NCBI RefSeq assembly: GCF_024710845.1
Contig: NZ_JANJTZ010000052.1
Location: 46,289 to 110,288 of the forward strand
Reading direction: 5' to 3'
Source: Mesorhizobium sp.
Lineage (GTDB): Bacteria > Pseudomonadota > Alphaproteobacteria > Rhizobiales > Rhizobiaceae
DNA: 64,000 bases
Under the pieces are notes generated by a model that did no database searches, was not told the DNA's origin, and saw nothing but the letters and a program-made list of their open reading frames with translations. Positions 1 through 9,445 of the stretch are shown piece by piece; position 1 is the first letter of the stretch; every line of letters begins with the position of its first letter. Both the position numbers and the translations under genes were made by a program.

Positions 1-127
1 GGCGTTTTTCGGGTCCTTCGAGACCGGATGTCCGTTTTCTAGTGCCGCCACGTCGGCAATTGGCAAACCGGCAAGCCATCTTCGTGATAGCAGCGCCGGG
101 AGACGCGATCAGAGAGGAAATCGACGC

Positions 128-874
128 ATGAAAGTACTTGTCCCGGTGAAGCGGGTTGTGGACGCGAACGTGAAGATCCGCGTGAAGTCGGACGGGTCGG
201 GCGTCGAGCTCGCGAACGTCAAGATGGCGATGAATCCCTTCGACGAAATCAGCATCGAGGAAGCGATCCGCCTGAAGGAGGCCGGCAAGGTCGAGGAGAT
301 CGTGGTCGTGTCGATCGGTCCGGCGCAGGCGCAGGAGACGATCCGTACGGCACTCGCAATGGGTGCCGACCGCGGCATCCTGGTCAAGGTCGACGACCTG
401 GTCGAGCCGCTGTCAGTGGCCAAGATTCTCAAGGGCGTAGCGGATGCGGAACAGCCCGGCCTGATCATCCTCGGCAAGCAGGCGATCGACGACGACGCCA
501 ACCAGACCGGCCAGATGCTGGCGGCTCTTCTCGGCTGGTCGCAGGCGACGTTTGCCTCGAAGGTTGAGCTTTCCGACGGCAAGGCCAAGGTGACGCGCGA
601 GGTCGACGGCGGCCTGCAGGTGATCGAGGTCAAGCTGCCGGCGATCGTGACGACGGATCTGCGGCTCAACCAGCCGCGCTACGCCTCGCTGCCGAACATC
701 ATGAAGGCGAAGAAGAAGCCGCTGGACGAGAAGACCCCGGGAGACTTCGGCGTCGAGATCAAGGCGCGGCTGAAGGTCCTGAAGACCGAGGAGCCGGGCG
801 GCCGCAAGGCGGGCGTCAAGGTGAAGACCGTCCAGGAACTCGTGTCGGCCCTCAAGGGCGCCGGCGTCATCTGA
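128..874 (+). CDS. etfB: Electron transfer flavoprotein beta subunit
   Basis: This 248-residue protein is the small subunit of the soluble ETF heterodimer. ETF carries electrons from acyl-CoA and other flavin dehydrogenases to ETF:quinone oxidoreductase. Family features run the whole length: the N-terminal [10 protein letters not shown] strand, the [12 protein letters not shown] helix near residues 126-137, and the ETF-beta signature with the dehydrogenase recognition loop around residues 174-200 ([15 protein letters not shown] followed by the Lys-rich [10 protein letters not shown]). Length is normal. The start has a good ribosome site (AGAGAGGAAA). It lies 24 bases before etfA and clearly forms an operon with it. 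The 127 bases upstream hold no recognisable gene. Confidence 0.97.
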   Translation: MKVLVPVKRVVDANVKIRVKSDGSGVELANVKMAMNPFDEISIEEAIRLKEAGKVEEIVVVSIGPAQAQETIRTALAMGADRGILVKVDDLVEPLSVAKILKGVADAEQPGLIILGKQAIDDDANQTGQMLAALLGWSQATFASKVELSDGKAKVTREVDGGLQVIEVKLPAIVTTDLRLNQPRYASLPNIMKAKKKPLDEKTPGDFGVEIKARLKVLKTEEPGGRKAGVKVKTVQELVSALKGAGVI

Positions 875-898
875 GGCGATCAGGAAAGGATCAGACCA

Positions 899-1828
899 AT
901 GGCAATTCTCCTCGTCGCCGAACACGACAACGCCTCGCTCTCCGACCAGACCTCGAAAGCCCTGTCGGCCGCGCTGAAGATCGGCTCGGACGTGCACATC
1001 CTCGTCGCCGGCAAGGGTGCCAAGGCAGCCGCCGACGCGGCTTCCAAGCTGAAAGGCGCGACCAAGGTCCTGCTGGCGGAAGCCGACACGCTGGCCGAGC
1101 GTCTCGCCGAGCCGGTCGCGGCCCTCGTCGTGTCGCTCGCAGGCGGCTACGACACGATCATCGCTCCCGCCACCAGCATGGGCAAGAACGTCATGCCGCG
1201 CGTCGCAGCACTTCTCGACGTGATGCAGCTTTCCGAGATCATCGAAGTCGTGTCCGCTGACACGTTCAAGCGCCCGATCTACGCCGGTAACGCGATCCAG
1301 ACCGTGCAGTCGACCGACGCCAAGAAAGTGATCACCGTCCGCACCGCCTCTTTCCAGATGGCAGGCGAAGGCGGTTCGGCCCCGGTCGAGAGCGTTTCCG
1401 CCGCGGCCGATCCGGGCCTGTCGACCTTCGTCGAGAACCGGCTGTCCGAAAGCGACCGCCCGGAACTGACATCGGCCAAGATCATCATCTCGGGTGGCCG
1501 GGCTCTCGGCTCCGCGGAGAAGTTCCAGGAGGTGATCCTTCCGGTGGCAGACAAGCTCGGCGCCGCCGTCGGTGCAAGCCGCGCCGCAGTCGACGCCGGC
1601 TACGCGCCGAACGACTGGCAGGTAGGCCAGACCGGCAAGGTCGTCGCCCCGCAGCTCTACATCGCCGTCGGCATCTCGGGCGCCATCCAGCACCTCGCCG
1701 GCATGAAGGACTCGAAGGTCATCGTCGCCATCAACAAGGACGAGGAGGCCCCGATCTTCCAGGTCGCCGACTTCGGCATCGTCGGAGACCTCTTCACCAT
1801 CCTGCCCGAGCTCGAAAAGGCGCTTTGA
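899..1828 (+). CDS. etfA: Electron transfer flavoprotein alpha subunit
   Basis: This 309-residue protein is the FAD-binding large subunit of ETF. The C-terminal domain carries the FAD-binding segments: [12 protein letters not shown] near residue 200, then [19 protein letters not shown] and [20 protein letters not shown], ending in [16 protein letters not shown]. These match the family closely. The start is preceded by AAAGGA at good spacing. It is co-transcribed with etfB and followed by a GC-rich hairpin, then the 3-hydroxyacyl-CoA dehydrogenase gene. That grouping fits fatty-acid, branched-chain or polyhydroxybutyrate acyl-CoA metabolism. Confidence 0.97.
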   Translation: MAILLVAEHDNASLSDQTSKALSAALKIGSDVHILVAGKGAKAAADAASKLKGATKVLLAEADTLAERLAEPVAALVVSLAGGYDTIIAPATSMGKNVMPRVAALLDVMQLSEIIEVVSADTFKRPIYAGNAIQTVQSTDAKKVITVRTASFQMAGEGGSAPVESVSAAADPGLSTFVENRLSESDRPELTSAKIIISGGRALGSAEKFQEVILPVADKLGAAVGASRAAVDAGYAPNDWQVGQTGKVVAPQLYIAVGISGAIQHLAGMKDSKVIVAINKDEEAPIFQVADFGIVGDLFTILPELEKAL

Positions 1829-1856
1829 CGCCTCGCAGGCTTAGGTATTTATTGTC

Positions 1857-1888
1857 GAGGGCGGGGTAGACGCAGTCTCCCCGCCCTC
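1857..1888 (+). terminator. GC-rich hairpin after etfA
   Basis: A perfect 10-bp inverted repeat (GAGGGCGGGG / CCCCGCCCTC, 12-base loop) lies 28 bases after the etfA stop. Only a poor T-run follows (ATAGTTTG), so it may be an imperfect terminator or an mRNA-stabilising hairpin. It separates etfBA from the downstream dehydrogenase. Confidence 0.55.
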
Positions 1889-1934
1889 ATAGTTTGCGCT
1901 GCACAATAAAGACCGGGTGGAGTGGGCGAGGAAC

Positions 1935-2813
1935 ATGGGCAAGATCGGAACCGTCGGCATCATCGGCGCCGGGCAAATGGGCGGCGGCATTGCTCATGTG
2001 GCGGCGCTGGCCGGCTACGACGTCCTCCTCTACGATATTTCGAAGGACCGCATCGAGAAGGGCATCGCCACCGTCAGCGGCAACATGGCCCGCCAGGTCG
2101 CGTCCGGAAAGATGGCCGAGCAGGACCGCAGCGCGGCCGTCGGGCGCATTCGCCCGGCCCAGACCATGCAGGACCTGGCCGGAGCCGACCTCGTCATCGA
2201 GGCGGCGACCGAGGACGAAACCGTCAAGCGCAAGATCTTCCAGCAGCTCTGCCCGGTGCTGAATCCGCAGGCGCTGATCGCCACCAACACCTCGTCGATC
2301 TCGATCACCCGCATGGCCGCGAGCACCGACCGACCGGAGCGCTTCATCGGGATTCACTTCATGAACCCGGTGCCGGTGATGAAACTGGTGGAACTCGTGC
2401 GCGGCATCGCGACGGTGGACCAGACCTTCGAGGCGGCGAAGTCCTTCGTCCATTCGCTCGACAAGACGATCACCGTGGCCGAGGATTTTCCTGCCTTCAT
2501 CGTCAACCGCATCCTGCTGCCGATGATCAACGAGGCGATCTACGTGCTCTACGAGGGCGTGGGCTCGGTCGAGGGCATCGACACCGCGATGAAGCTCGGC
2601 GCGAACCATCCGATGGGTCCGCTGCAGCTCGCCGATTTCATCGGCCTCGATACGTGCCTGTCGATCATGCAGGTGCTGCATGACGGCCTGTCGGACACGA
2701 AATACCGCCCCTGCCCGCTGCTGGTGAAATATGTCGAGGCCGGCTGGCTCGGCCGCAAGACCGGCCGCGGCTTCTACGACTACCGCGGCGAAACACCGAT
2801 CCCGACGCGCTGA
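1935..2813 (+). CDS. hbd: 3-hydroxybutyryl-CoA / 3-hydroxyacyl-CoA dehydrogenase
   Basis: This 292-residue protein is an NAD(P)-dependent 3-hydroxyacyl-CoA dehydrogenase of the Hbd/PaaH/FadB2 type. It interconverts 3-hydroxybutyryl-CoA and acetoacetyl-CoA. The N-terminal Rossmann fold has VGIIGAGQMGGGIAHVAA. The catalytic-domain signature HFMNPVPVMKLVELV lies near residue 140, and the C-terminal domain follows (DFPAFIVNRILLPMINEA; GANHPMGPLQLADFIGLD). I chose the ATG at 1935, preceded by GCGAGGAAC, over a GTG 18 bases upstream. It probably works with ETF next door. PaaH-type substrate range cannot be excluded. Confidence 0.93.
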   Translation: MGKIGTVGIIGAGQMGGGIAHVAALAGYDVLLYDISKDRIEKGIATVSGNMARQVASGKMAEQDRSAAVGRIRPAQTMQDLAGADLVIEAATEDETVKRKIFQQLCPVLNPQALIATNTSSISITRMAASTDRPERFIGIHFMNPVPVMKLVELVRGIATVDQTFEAAKSFVHSLDKTITVAEDFPAFIVNRILLPMINEAIYVLYEGVGSVEGIDTAMKLGANHPMGPLQLADFIGLDTCLSIMQVLHDGLSDTKYRPCPLLVKYVEAGWLGRKTGRGFYDYRGETPIPTR

Positions 2814-2823
2814 GGCGCGGTCG

Positions 2824-3591
2824 CTAAAACACGTCCTTCCGCTTCCTGATCTCGGCGAACACCGCCTCGTCGGAGGCCGTTTCCATGCCGAGATTGCGGC
2901 GGATGACTGGATCGTGCCAGCGCAGGAACGGATTGGTCGACATCTCGGCCATCAGCGTGGTCGGCAGCGTCGGCCTGCCCTCCGCCCGCAGCGCCTCGAT
3001 CTCCTTCGCACGCTCCTTCAGCGCCGAATTGGTCGGATCGACGGAGAGCGCGAAACGTGCGTTCGACTGAGTGTATTCATGGCCGCAATAGACCACCGTC
3101 TCAAGCGGCAGCGCGGCGAGCTTCTGCAGCGACCGGTACATGTCGGCCGGCCCGCGTTCGAACAGCCGGCCGCAACCGAGCGCGAACAGCGTGTCGCCGG
3201 CGAAGAGAAGACCGTCGTCGGAGAGGTAGTAGCAGACATGGCCGGCGGTGTGGCCGGGCGTCTCGATGACCCGGACCGGATGGCCGGAAAAGTCGAACGT
3301 GTCGCCGTCGACCACGGTGCGGTCGATCCCCGGGATCTTCTCGGCCTCTGCCTTCGGCCCGATGATGGTCAGGCCGAAGCGCTCCTTCAGCGCGAGGTTC
3401 GCTTCCACGTGGTCGGGATGATGATGGGTCGTGAAGATCACGCTCGGCCGCCAGCCGGTGCGCTCGACGGCCTCCAGGATCGGCCGCTCCTCCGGTGCAT
3501 CGATGATCGCTGTCTGTCCGGTCGTCGCGTCGTGCAGAAGAACGCCGAAATTGTCGCTGCGGCACGTGAATTGTTCGACCATCAATGGCAT
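2824..3591 (-). CDS. gloB: Hydroxyacylglutathione hydrolase (glyoxalase II)
   Basis: This 255-residue metallo-beta-lactamase-fold enzyme hydrolyses S-lactoylglutathione, the second step of methylglyoxal detoxification. The binuclear metal motif TTHHHPDH is at residues 54-61. Further ligands are in [21 protein letters not shown] and CGHEYT, and the C-terminal substrate domain ends with [10 protein letters not shown] chose the start MPLMVEQF because it gives the usual length of about 255. A longer reading adds 29 Pro/Arg-rich residues that overlap the divergent promoter region. The gene is divergent from the methyltransferase at 3693 and convergent with the dehydrogenase, only 10 bases away. 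Confidence 0.95.
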   Translation of the reverse strand: MPLMVEQFTCRSDNFGVLLHDATTGQTAIIDAPEERPILEAVERTGWRPSVIFTTHHHPDHVEANLALKERFGLTIIGPKAEAEKIPGIDRTVVDGDTFDFSGHPVRVIETPGHTAGHVCYYLSDDGLLFAGDTLFALGCGRLFERGPADMYRSLQKLAALPLETVVYCGHEYTQSNARFALSVDPTNSALKERAKEIEALRAEGRPTLPTTLMAEMSTNPFLRWHDPVIRRNLGMETASDEAVFAEIRKRKDVF

Positions 3592-3692
3592 TGCGCGGGA
3601 TCTCCTGGGGATGGGCGGAAGATAGGGCGGCGGCGGTCTCATGTCACCCGCCTTCCTTGATCTATCCGCGGCGGGCAACTACCGTCCGCGCC

Positions 3693-4439
3693 ATGCATGC
3701 CGACATTGTCGACCTCCGCGCCTTCTATGCGTCGATGCTGGGCCGTCTGGCCGAGCGCTCGATTGCCGCCGCCATTGCGCCCGTCTGGGCTGCCGTTCCC
3801 AACGAGCGGCTGGTCGGCCTAGGCTATGCCCTGCCCTGGCTCGACCGGTTCGGGGCGGATGCCGAGCGCGTCTTCGCCTTCATGCCGGCCACCCAGGGTG
3901 CCGTGAACTGGCCGCCGCAGGGGCCTTCGGCTACCGCGCTGGTGTTCGACGAGGAGCTGCCGCTACCGGACTCTTCGGTGGACCGCATCCTTATGGTGCA
4001 TGCGCTCGAGCACTCGGAGGATCCGCACGAAACGCTGAAGGAGATGTGGCGGGCGCTGGCGCCGAACGGCCGACTGGTCGTGGTCGTGCCGAACCGGCGC
4101 GGCGTGTGGGCCCGCCTCGAACACACGCCGTTCGGCACCGGCCGGCCCTATTCGAGGGGGCAACTGACCAAGCTGCTGAGGGATTCGAACTTCACGCCGG
4201 GCCCTTTCTCCGAAGCGCTCTTCTTCCCGCCAAGCCACCGGCGCGCGGTGCTTCGCCTGCACCGGTATTTCGAGCGTGCCGGCCGGCGATTCTGGCCAAT
4301 GTTCTCGGGCGTGATCATCGTCGAGGCGCAGAAGCGGCTCTATCAGGGCGTCCCCGTTAGCCGCCGCGCATCGCGCCGCGTCTTCGTGCCGGTGCTGAGT
4401 CCGCAGGGAGCCGGCCGCGGGTCGCTAACTTTGCGTTAA
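3693..4439 (+). CDS. Class I SAM-dependent methyltransferase (Methyltransf_11 type)
   Basis: This 248-residue protein keeps the later motifs of a small-molecule methyltransferase: an acidic strand with ELPLPDSSVDRILMVHALEHSED near residues 90-110, then LAPNGRLVVVVPNRRGVWAR. The usual glycine-rich motif I (xDxGxGxG) is not obvious; WLDRFGADAERVFAFMP stands in its place. This divergence is typical of a rhizobial family that sits next to gloB. I start it at MHADIVDLRAFY, since the upstream extension overlaps the gloB promoter. The substrate is unknown. The C-terminus is basic (RRASRRVF). It is divergent from gloB, which suggests a shared regulatory region of about 100 bases. Confidence 0.82.
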   Translation: MHADIVDLRAFYASMLGRLAERSIAAAIAPVWAAVPNERLVGLGYALPWLDRFGADAERVFAFMPATQGAVNWPPQGPSATALVFDEELPLPDSSVDRILMVHALEHSEDPHETLKEMWRALAPNGRLVVVVPNRRGVWARLEHTPFGTGRPYSRGQLTKLLRDSNFTPGPFSEALFFPPSHRRAVLRLHRYFERAGRRFWPMFSGVIIVEAQKRLYQGVPVSRRASRRVFVPVLSPQGAGRGSLTLR

Positions 4440-4481
4440 CCATGTTGGCGCAGGATTCCCTCGGGCAAACTGGGGTACACC

Positions 4482-4685
4482 ATGCTGATCACCCGCTTCG
4501 ACGATCGCCGTGTCATCGGCGCCATCATTGCTCAGCTATCGGAATTGGGCTGGCAACTCGACGATCTCGACGTGCAGCTCAGCCTCTACGGCCCGGTCGA
4601 TCTCGACCTGCTGCAGGAATGCATCCGGGAAGCTGCCGCGGGCGCACAGGCGAACGTTCCCGTGCACCTCGCCCAAGCGGCCTGA
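4482..4685 (+). CDS. Small conserved hypothetical protein (67 aa)
   Basis: This short acidic protein starts MLITRFDDRRVIGAIIAQL and ends in an Ala-rich tail. It has no signal peptide or membrane span and I do not recognise a domain. It follows the methyltransferase by 42 bases on the same strand, with a GGGG ribosome-site-like stretch before the ATG, and ends 20 bases before the convergent metA stop. Codon use resembles its neighbours and other-frame alternatives here look worse, so it is probably real, but no function can be given. Confidence 0.55.
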   Translation: MLITRFDDRRVIGAIIAQLSELGWQLDDLDVQLSLYGPVDLDLLQECIREAAAGAQANVPVHLAQAA

Positions 4686-4705
4686 ACAGTTCGCCGGAAA
4701 AAAAT

Positions 4706-5644
4706 TCAGACCAATGCGGGCTCTGGCCGCGCGCCGATCTTGTCGATCTCGAAAGAGGTCGTCTGGTAGACCTGATTGATCCAGTTGCCGAACAAGAGAT
4801 GCGCATGCGAGCGCCAGCGGTTGAGCGGCGGCCGGGACGGGTCGTCGTCGGGGTAGTATTCGTGCGGTATGGCGATCGGCGTGCCGGCGGCAACGTCGCG
4901 GTCGTATTCTTCCTTCAGCGACGTCGAGTCGTATTCGATGTGATTGAACATGTAGAGCCGGTTGCCGGTCTTCTCGGCGACGAGGCACGGACCAGTTACG
5001 TCTGATTCCATGAGCAGTTCGAGGTCTCCGGCCGCCGAGATGTCGGCGGCCCTGACTTCCGTCCAGCGCGACACCGGAATGGCGAAATCGTCGGAGAAGC
5101 CGGCGAGATATGGCGAGGCCGGGGCGTTGTTGCTGTGCCGGTAGACGCCGAAGGCCTTCTTCTCGAGCGTGTATTTCGGAATGCGATGGAAGTGCCACGC
5201 CGCGGCCATTGCGCCCCAGCAGATGTAGAAGGACGAGTGCACGTTGGTCGTCGTCCAGTCGAGGATCCGCGTCAGCTCGTTCCAGTAGGTCACCTCTTCG
5301 AACGGCAACAGTTCGATCGGCGCTCCGGTGATGATGAAGCCATCGAACTTGCGGTCCGCGACCTCCTCCCAGGTCTGGTAGAAAGAGATGAGGTGGTCTT
5401 CCGACGTGTTCCTCGCCTTGTGACCGCCGATGCGCACCAGCGTCAGCTCGACCTGAAGGGGCGACGCGCCGATCAGACGCGCGATCTGCGTCTCGGTGCG
5501 GATCTTGTTGGGCATCAGGTTCAGGAGCCCGATCTGCAGCGGCCGGATGTCCTGGCGCAGCGCCGACCGCTCGTCCATCACCGAGACGCCCTCGCGCACC
5601 AGAACCTCGCGGGCGGGAAGCTGATCGGGAATCTTGATCGGCAT
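4706..5644 (-). CDS. metA: Homoserine O-acetyltransferase, MetA fold
   Basis: This 312-residue MetA-family acyltransferase activates the homoserine hydroxyl for methionine synthesis. The catalytic Cys is residue 142 ([13 protein letters not shown]). Residue 111 is Glu ([14 protein letters not shown]). In characterised MetA proteins Glu at 111 gives acetyl-CoA specificity and Gly, as in E. coli, gives succinyl-CoA, so I call this an acetyltransferase despite the usual succinyl annotation. The start [15 protein letters not shown] gives the standard length. Upstream lie a terminator-like hairpin and a SAM-II riboswitch, so expression should fall when S-adenosylmethionine is plentiful. An 80-codon upstream extension is rejected because it runs through the riboswitch. 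Confidence 0.95.
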   Translation of the reverse strand: MPIKIPDQLPAREVLVREGVSVMDERSALRQDIRPLQIGLLNLMPNKIRTETQIARLIGASPLQVELTLVRIGGHKARNTSEDHLISFYQTWEEVADRKFDGFIITGAPIELLPFEEVTYWNELTRILDWTTTNVHSSFYICWGAMAAAWHFHRIPKYTLEKKAFGVYRHSNNAPASPYLAGFSDDFAIPVSRWTEVRAADISAAGDLELLMESDVTGPCLVAEKTGNRLYMFNHIEYDSTSLKEEYDRDVAAGTPIAIPHEYYPDDDPSRPPLNRWRSHAHLLFGNWINQVYQTTSFEIDKIGARPEPALV

Positions 5645-5655
5645 GGCGCATGCTC

Positions 5656-5695
5656 CAAACAAAAACCGGCCTGCGGGTCGCGCAAAAGCCGGTTT
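5656..5695 (-). terminator. Attenuator/terminator hairpin between SAM-II riboswitch and metA
   Basis: Read on the minus strand, AAACCGGC (5695-5688) pairs with GCCGGTTT (5670-5663) around a 17-base loop, followed by a T-rich run (TTTTGTTT). It lies between the SAM-II aptamer and the metA ribosome site (GGAG), 12 bases before the ATG. A rho-independent terminator placed here fits transcriptional control by SAM. Because it ends so close to the start it could also affect translation. Confidence 0.7.
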
Positions 5696-5708
5696 CGTCA
5701 TGCGACGG

Positions 5709-5764
5709 CCCTTTAGCGACTTGTTTAACGTGGCTGCAAGCCGACCGGCCAAATCACCACGGAG
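5709..5764 (-). promoter_or_regulatory. SAM-II riboswitch (metA leader)
   Basis: The minus strand carries the hallmark blocks of the alphaproteobacterial metA motif in order: CCGTGGTGATTTGGCC, GGTCGGCTTGCAGCCACG, TTAAACAAGTCGCTAAAG. The P1 helix is CGTGG paired with CCACG. The conserved GTGATTTG and the 3' TCGCTAAAG strand are where they should be to form the H-type pseudoknot that holds S-adenosylmethionine. It sits about 65 bases upstream of the metA start and just before a terminator hairpin. Recognition rests on the motif as I know it; a covariance-model scan would confirm it. Confidence 0.9.
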
Positions 5765-5937
5765 TTCGCCCGCTATGTATGACTGTGCGAACCCGGCGTC
5801 AATGGGACTCGATTGGCGCCGCAAGGCGCGGACGCAGAACAGCATTCGCATCCGCGCACGCGCAGTGCGTTGCCCCTTCCCCATCCGCCCCCAAATCCGC
5901 TAAAGGCACGCATCTTCTCGAACAGGAAACGCCTGCC

Positions 5938-7035
5938 ATGTCCGATGCACCGCGCCCCCAGCCGAAGCCCGGCGTGATGGACATCGCAGCCTATGTGCCG
6001 GGCAAGAGCGCGGCGCCGGCCGGCGTGAAGCTCTTCAAGCTATCGTCCAACGAGAACCCGCTCGGCGCTTCGCCTGCCGCCAAGGAGGCGGTGAAGGCGC
6101 TGGCCGAGAAGATGGAATTCTATCCCGATGGCTCGGCGACGAAGCTGCGCGAGGCGATCGGCGAGGTGCACGGCCTGAACCCGGCCAACATCGTCTGCTC
6201 GAACGGCTCGGACGAGATCATCGGCCTCTTGGCGCAGACCTACCTGAAGCCCGGCGACGAGGCGATCTTCACCGAGCACGGTTTCCTCGTCTACAAGATC
6301 TACACCCAGGCGGCGGGCGCAGTTCCGGTTTCGGTGAAGGAGACCAACGCGACGGCGAATGTCGACGCGATCCTGGCGGCGGTCACCGACAGGACACGCG
6401 TTGTATTCCTCGCCAATCCGAACAACCCGACCGGCACCTACATCCCCTTCGACGAGGTGCGCCGCCTGCAGGCGGGCCTGCCGAAGAACGTGCTGCTGGT
6501 GCTCGACGCGGCCTATGCCGAGTTCGTGCGCCGCAACGACTACGAATCCGGCATCGAACTCGTCTCCTCGACTGAGAACGTCGTCATGACCCGCACCTTC
6601 TCCAAGGTGCACGGGCTCGGTGGCATCCGCCTCGGCTGGGCCTATTGCCCGGCGCACATCGCCGACGCGCTGAACCGCATGCGTGGGCCGTTCAACGTCA
6701 ATGCCGCCGCGATCGAGGCCGGCACCGCCGCGATCCGCGACCGCGGCCATGTCGAGCGCTCCGTCGAGCACAACGCCAAATGGCTGGCCTGGACGACGGA
6801 CGAGCTGACCAGACTCGGCCTGACGGTGACGCCGTCGGTCGGCAACTTCGTCCTCATCCACTTCCCCTCCGGCGAGGCGCATTCGGCGGCGAAGGCCGAC
6901 GACTATCTCACCGCCCGCGGCTACGTGCTGCGGCGCGTGTCGGCCTACGGCTTCCCCAATGCGCTGCGCATGACGATCGGCACCGAGGAGGCGAACCGCG
7001 GCGTCGTCGCGGCGCTGAAGGACTTCCTCAAATGA
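5938..7035 (+). CDS. hisC: Histidinol-phosphate aminotransferase
   Basis: This 365-residue class I/II PLP aminotransferase converts imidazole-acetol phosphate to histidinol phosphate. Many HisC enzymes also transaminate aromatic precursors. Key regions are [10 protein letters not shown] near the N-terminus (read here as [13 protein letters not shown]), [14 protein letters not shown], and the PLP lysine at about residue 223 in [17 protein letters not shown]. The ATG at 5938 follows AGGAAAC at good spacing. It overlaps the next gene by ATGA. Coupling to a prephenate dehydrogenase suggests it serves tyrosine/phenylalanine as well as histidine synthesis. This is inference from context; the family is known for such dual use. 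Confidence 0.92.
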   Translation: MSDAPRPQPKPGVMDIAAYVPGKSAAPAGVKLFKLSSNENPLGASPAAKEAVKALAEKMEFYPDGSATKLREAIGEVHGLNPANIVCSNGSDEIIGLLAQTYLKPGDEAIFTEHGFLVYKIYTQAAGAVPVSVKETNATANVDAILAAVTDRTRVVFLANPNNPTGTYIPFDEVRRLQAGLPKNVLLVLDAAYAEFVRRNDYESGIELVSSTENVVMTRTFSKVHGLGGIRLGWAYCPAHIADALNRMRGPFNVNAAAIEAGTAAIRDRGHVERSVEHNAKWLAWTTDELTRLGLTVTPSVGNFVLIHFPSGEAHSAAKADDYLTARGYVLRRVSAYGFPNALRMTIGTEEANRGVVAALKDFLK

Positions 7036-7967
7036 CCGAACCCATGTTCGACAGGATCGCGCTGGTCGGCATCGGCCTGATCGGCTCGTCGCTGGCGCGC
7101 GTCATCCGCCGCGAGGGGCTGGCGCGCCATATCGCCATCTCGACCCGCAGCCCTCAGACGCTGAAGCGGGCGGAGGAACTGGGTCTCGGCGACAGCTACT
7201 CGACCGACGCGAAGGAAGCGGTGCGCGGCGCCGATCTCGTCATCGTCTCGGTGCCGGTCGGCTCGTCCGGGGCGGTGGCTGAGGAGATCGCACCCGCGCT
7301 GAGGCCCGGCGCGATCCTGACCGACGTCGGCTCGACCAAGGGTTCCGTCATCGCCCAGATGCAACCGCATGTGCCGGCCGACGTGCATTTCATCCCCGGC
7401 CATCCGCTAGCCGGAACCGAGAAGTCCGGCCCCGACGCCGGCTTCGCCGACCTGTTCCAGAACCGCTGGTGCATCTTCACGCCGCTGCCGGACACCGACC
7501 CCGCGGCGCTGGAGAAGCTCTCCGCGTTTTGGCGCGCCTGCGGCTCCAACATCGACACGATGGACGCCGCCCACCACGACAAGGTCCTGGCGATCGTCTC
7601 GCACCTGCCGCACATCATCGCCTACAACATCGTCGGCACGGCCGACGACCTGGAGGCGGTGACGGAATCTGAGGTCATCAAGTATTCGGCTTCCGGTTTC
7701 CGCGATTTCACGCGCCTGGCCGCCTCCGACCCGACCATGTGGCGCGACGTCTGCCTGCACAACAAGGACGCGATCCTGGAAATGCTGGCGCGCTTCTCGG
7801 AGGATCTGGCCTTCCTGCAGCGGGCGATCCGCTGGGGCGACGGCGACAAGCTGTTCGACCTGTTCACCCGCACGCGCGCCGTGCGCCGCTCGATCATCGA
7901 GGCCGGCCAGGAAGTCGACGTGCCCGACTTCGGCCGCCAGGTTGTGGCGCATCCTGAGAAGTCCTGA
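7032..7967 (+). CDS. tyrC: Prephenate/arogenate dehydrogenase family protein
   Basis: This 311-residue NAD(P)-dependent dehydrogenase makes tyrosine precursors by oxidative decarboxylation of prephenate or arogenate. The N-terminal Rossmann motif is [15 protein letters not shown]. The family motif [14 protein letters not shown] lies around residue 120, and the all-helical C-terminal domain includes [21 protein letters not shown] and a [19 protein letters not shown] segment. It has no chorismate mutase or ACT fusion. The start codon overlaps the hisC stop (ATGA), so the two are translationally coupled. Symbol usage (tyrC versus tyrA) and prephenate versus arogenate preference cannot be settled from sequence alone. 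Confidence 0.93.
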   Translation: MTEPMFDRIALVGIGLIGSSLARVIRREGLARHIAISTRSPQTLKRAEELGLGDSYSTDAKEAVRGADLVIVSVPVGSSGAVAEEIAPALRPGAILTDVGSTKGSVIAQMQPHVPADVHFIPGHPLAGTEKSGPDAGFADLFQNRWCIFTPLPDTDPAALEKLSAFWRACGSNIDTMDAAHHDKVLAIVSHLPHIIAYNIVGTADDLEAVTESEVIKYSASGFRDFTRLAASDPTMWRDVCLHNKDAILEMLARFSEDLAFLQRAIRWGDGDKLFDLFTRTRAVRRSIIEAGQEVDVPDFGRQVVAHPEKS

Positions 7968-7972
7968 CAGGC

Positions 7973-8212
7973 TCAGCTTTCGAGCGCCGTTAGCCAGTCC
8001 TTGCCGCAGCCGCGCTGACGGATGAGCGACAGCGGATCCTGGTGGTCGAGGCGCGAGCAGAGCCGGTAGACCTCCAGCGTCTCGGCGTTCATCAGGCCGC
8101 GCTTGTAGAGGAACATCGCCGCCGCATAGCGCGCCCGGCCCGACCAAGGTTCGCCGAGCGGGGTCTGCACCAACGCCCAGTTCTCGGCCACGTCGGCTTC
8201 GTCCTCGGTCAT
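7973..8212 (-). CDS. Small hypothetical protein coupled to the GcvT-family gene (79 aa)
   Basis: This 79-residue protein starts MTEDEADVAENWALVQTP and ends in GCGKDWLTALES. It overlaps the stop of the upstream GcvT-family gene by one base (TGATG), a classic translational coupling, so it probably works with that protein. It has no membrane span and no motif I recognise. Its C-terminal Cys-Gly-x-Asp-Trp is notable but not diagnostic. It is tail-to-tail with the prephenate dehydrogenase, five bases away. Confidence 0.7.
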   Translation of the reverse strand: MTEDEADVAENWALVQTPLGEPWSGRARYAAAMFLYKRGLMNAETLEVYRLCSRLDHQDPLSLIRQRGCGKDWLTALES

Positions 8213-9432
8213 CAGAAGTCTCCCGGCGGCGTCAGCGTCCGGCGCGCGAGCTTGACGAAGGGGCGCTCGACGATCTTCGCGCGCTTCATCAGCTTCTGGT
8301 AGCGCAGCTCGCGCAGCGCGTAGATCTCGACCCAGAGATCGTCGACGATCCTGGTCCCGTAGGGTCGCTCCAGACTGGCGATCGCGATGTTGCGCTTGCC
8401 TGTCGGCGACCAGATCGCGGCGGTCACCAGACCTGCCTCCTTCGTCTTGCGATGGTAGACAATCGCATGCTCGGCCGGCACGTTGCCCTCGATCTCCAGG
8501 CCGACCAGAACGTGCTTCAGCGTGCCGTCGCGGCGCGCGCGCTCGATGGCGCGGCGGCCGTTGAAGTAGGGCTTGTCGAGATCGACCATCCAGTCGAGGC
8601 CGATCTCGTCGGGCATGCGCACGCGGTCCGCGCGGACGGCATGTTCGGCCGTCACGAAATCCGCATTGGCGACGATGAAGCCGGTCTCGATGCGCGCCCG
8701 GTTGAGCGCGGTATAGCCGATGGCGCGGATGCCGCGCAGGCGACCCGCCGCGAAGAGGTGATCCCATAGCGGGAGAGCGGCCGTCGCGTCGACAAAGAGC
8801 TCATAGCCGAGGTCGCCGGTGAAGCCAGTGCGGGAGATGGTGACCCCCGTGCCGCTGAAGGGAAAGACTCGGATGTCGAAGGGCTTCATCGTCTCGACCC
8901 CGGTGAAGCCCGCATCCTTCAGCACGGCGCAGGAGGTCGGCCCCTGCACGGCGAGGCCGGCGATCACCTCGGTCTCTTCGCTTACCGAAACATCGAAGCC
9001 GATCGCCGAGTCGAGCAGCCAGGGCAGGTGCCGCTCCTGGCAACAGAGGCGGAAGCGCGTGGCCGAGAGACGGAACAGCGTGCCGTCGTCCAGCACGTGG
9101 CCCTCGTCGTCGCACCAGGCGGTGTACTGCACCTTGCCGGGTTTGAGCTTGGCGACATTGCGCAGGGTGAGACGGTTGCAGAACGCCTCCGCGCCGGGCC
9201 CCTCGATGCGGTATTTCACCATCGGCGAGATGTCGAACACGGCGGTCTGCGAGCGGATGGCGAAATACTCCATCTCCTCGTCCCACAGCGAATGCGGCGC
9301 CTTGTAGCCGGCCCAGGAATACCAGTCGTTCTGCTGCGACAGAGCCGCGAGGCGCGGGTGGAAGGGGGATTCGAGGCGGAGGGCCTCGATATGCGACTGC
9401 GCGGCGCGGCGGGTGGCGAGTTGGGCTGTCAT
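8212..9432 (-). CDS. GcvT-family aminomethyltransferase / folate-dependent demethylase-like protein
   Basis: This 406-residue protein belongs to the glycine-cleavage T-protein superfamily. Relatives transfer one-carbon units from methyl or aminomethyl donors to tetrahydrofolate (GcvT, dimethylglycine and DMSP demethylases). Visible features are LWDEEMEYFAIRSQTAVFDIS near residues 50-70, the NRLTLRNVAKLKPGKVQYTAWCDDEGHVLDD core split by the reader as NRLTLRNV and QYTAWCDDEG, GLAVQGPTS, SRTGFTGDLGYELFV around residue 200, and a C-terminal GcvT barrel domain. It is too long and too divergent to be the housekeeping GcvT, and gcvH/gcvP are absent. Context with a Rieske oxygenase and flavin oxidases suggests it accepts methyl groups released from an N-methylated substrate; that role is inferred. 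Confidence 0.82.
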   Translation of the reverse strand: MTAQLATRRAAQSHIEALRLESPFHPRLAALSQQNDWYSWAGYKAPHSLWDEEMEYFAIRSQTAVFDISPMVKYRIEGPGAEAFCNRLTLRNVAKLKPGKVQYTAWCDDEGHVLDDGTLFRLSATRFRLCCQERHLPWLLDSAIGFDVSVSEETEVIAGLAVQGPTSCAVLKDAGFTGVETMKPFDIRVFPFSGTGVTISRTGFTGDLGYELFVDATAALPLWDHLFAAGRLRGIRAIGYTALNRARIETGFIVANADFVTAEHAVRADRVRMPDEIGLDWMVDLDKPYFNGRRAIERARRDGTLKHVLVGLEIEGNVPAEHAIVYHRKTKEAGLVTAAIWSPTGKRNIAIASLERPYGTRIVDDLWVEIYALRELRYQKLMKRAKIVERPFVKLARRTLTPPGDF

Positions 9433-9445
9433 GGCGCGGTCCTCG

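Noticed and set aside
1..127. Tail of an upstream gene (frame ending TAG at 40-42)
   Set aside because: Only 13 codons and no recognisable protein end.
413..1693. Long minus-strand open frame opposite etfBA
   Set aside because: It overlaps two certain genes fully and its composition is the antisense of high-GC coding sequence; no domain is seen.
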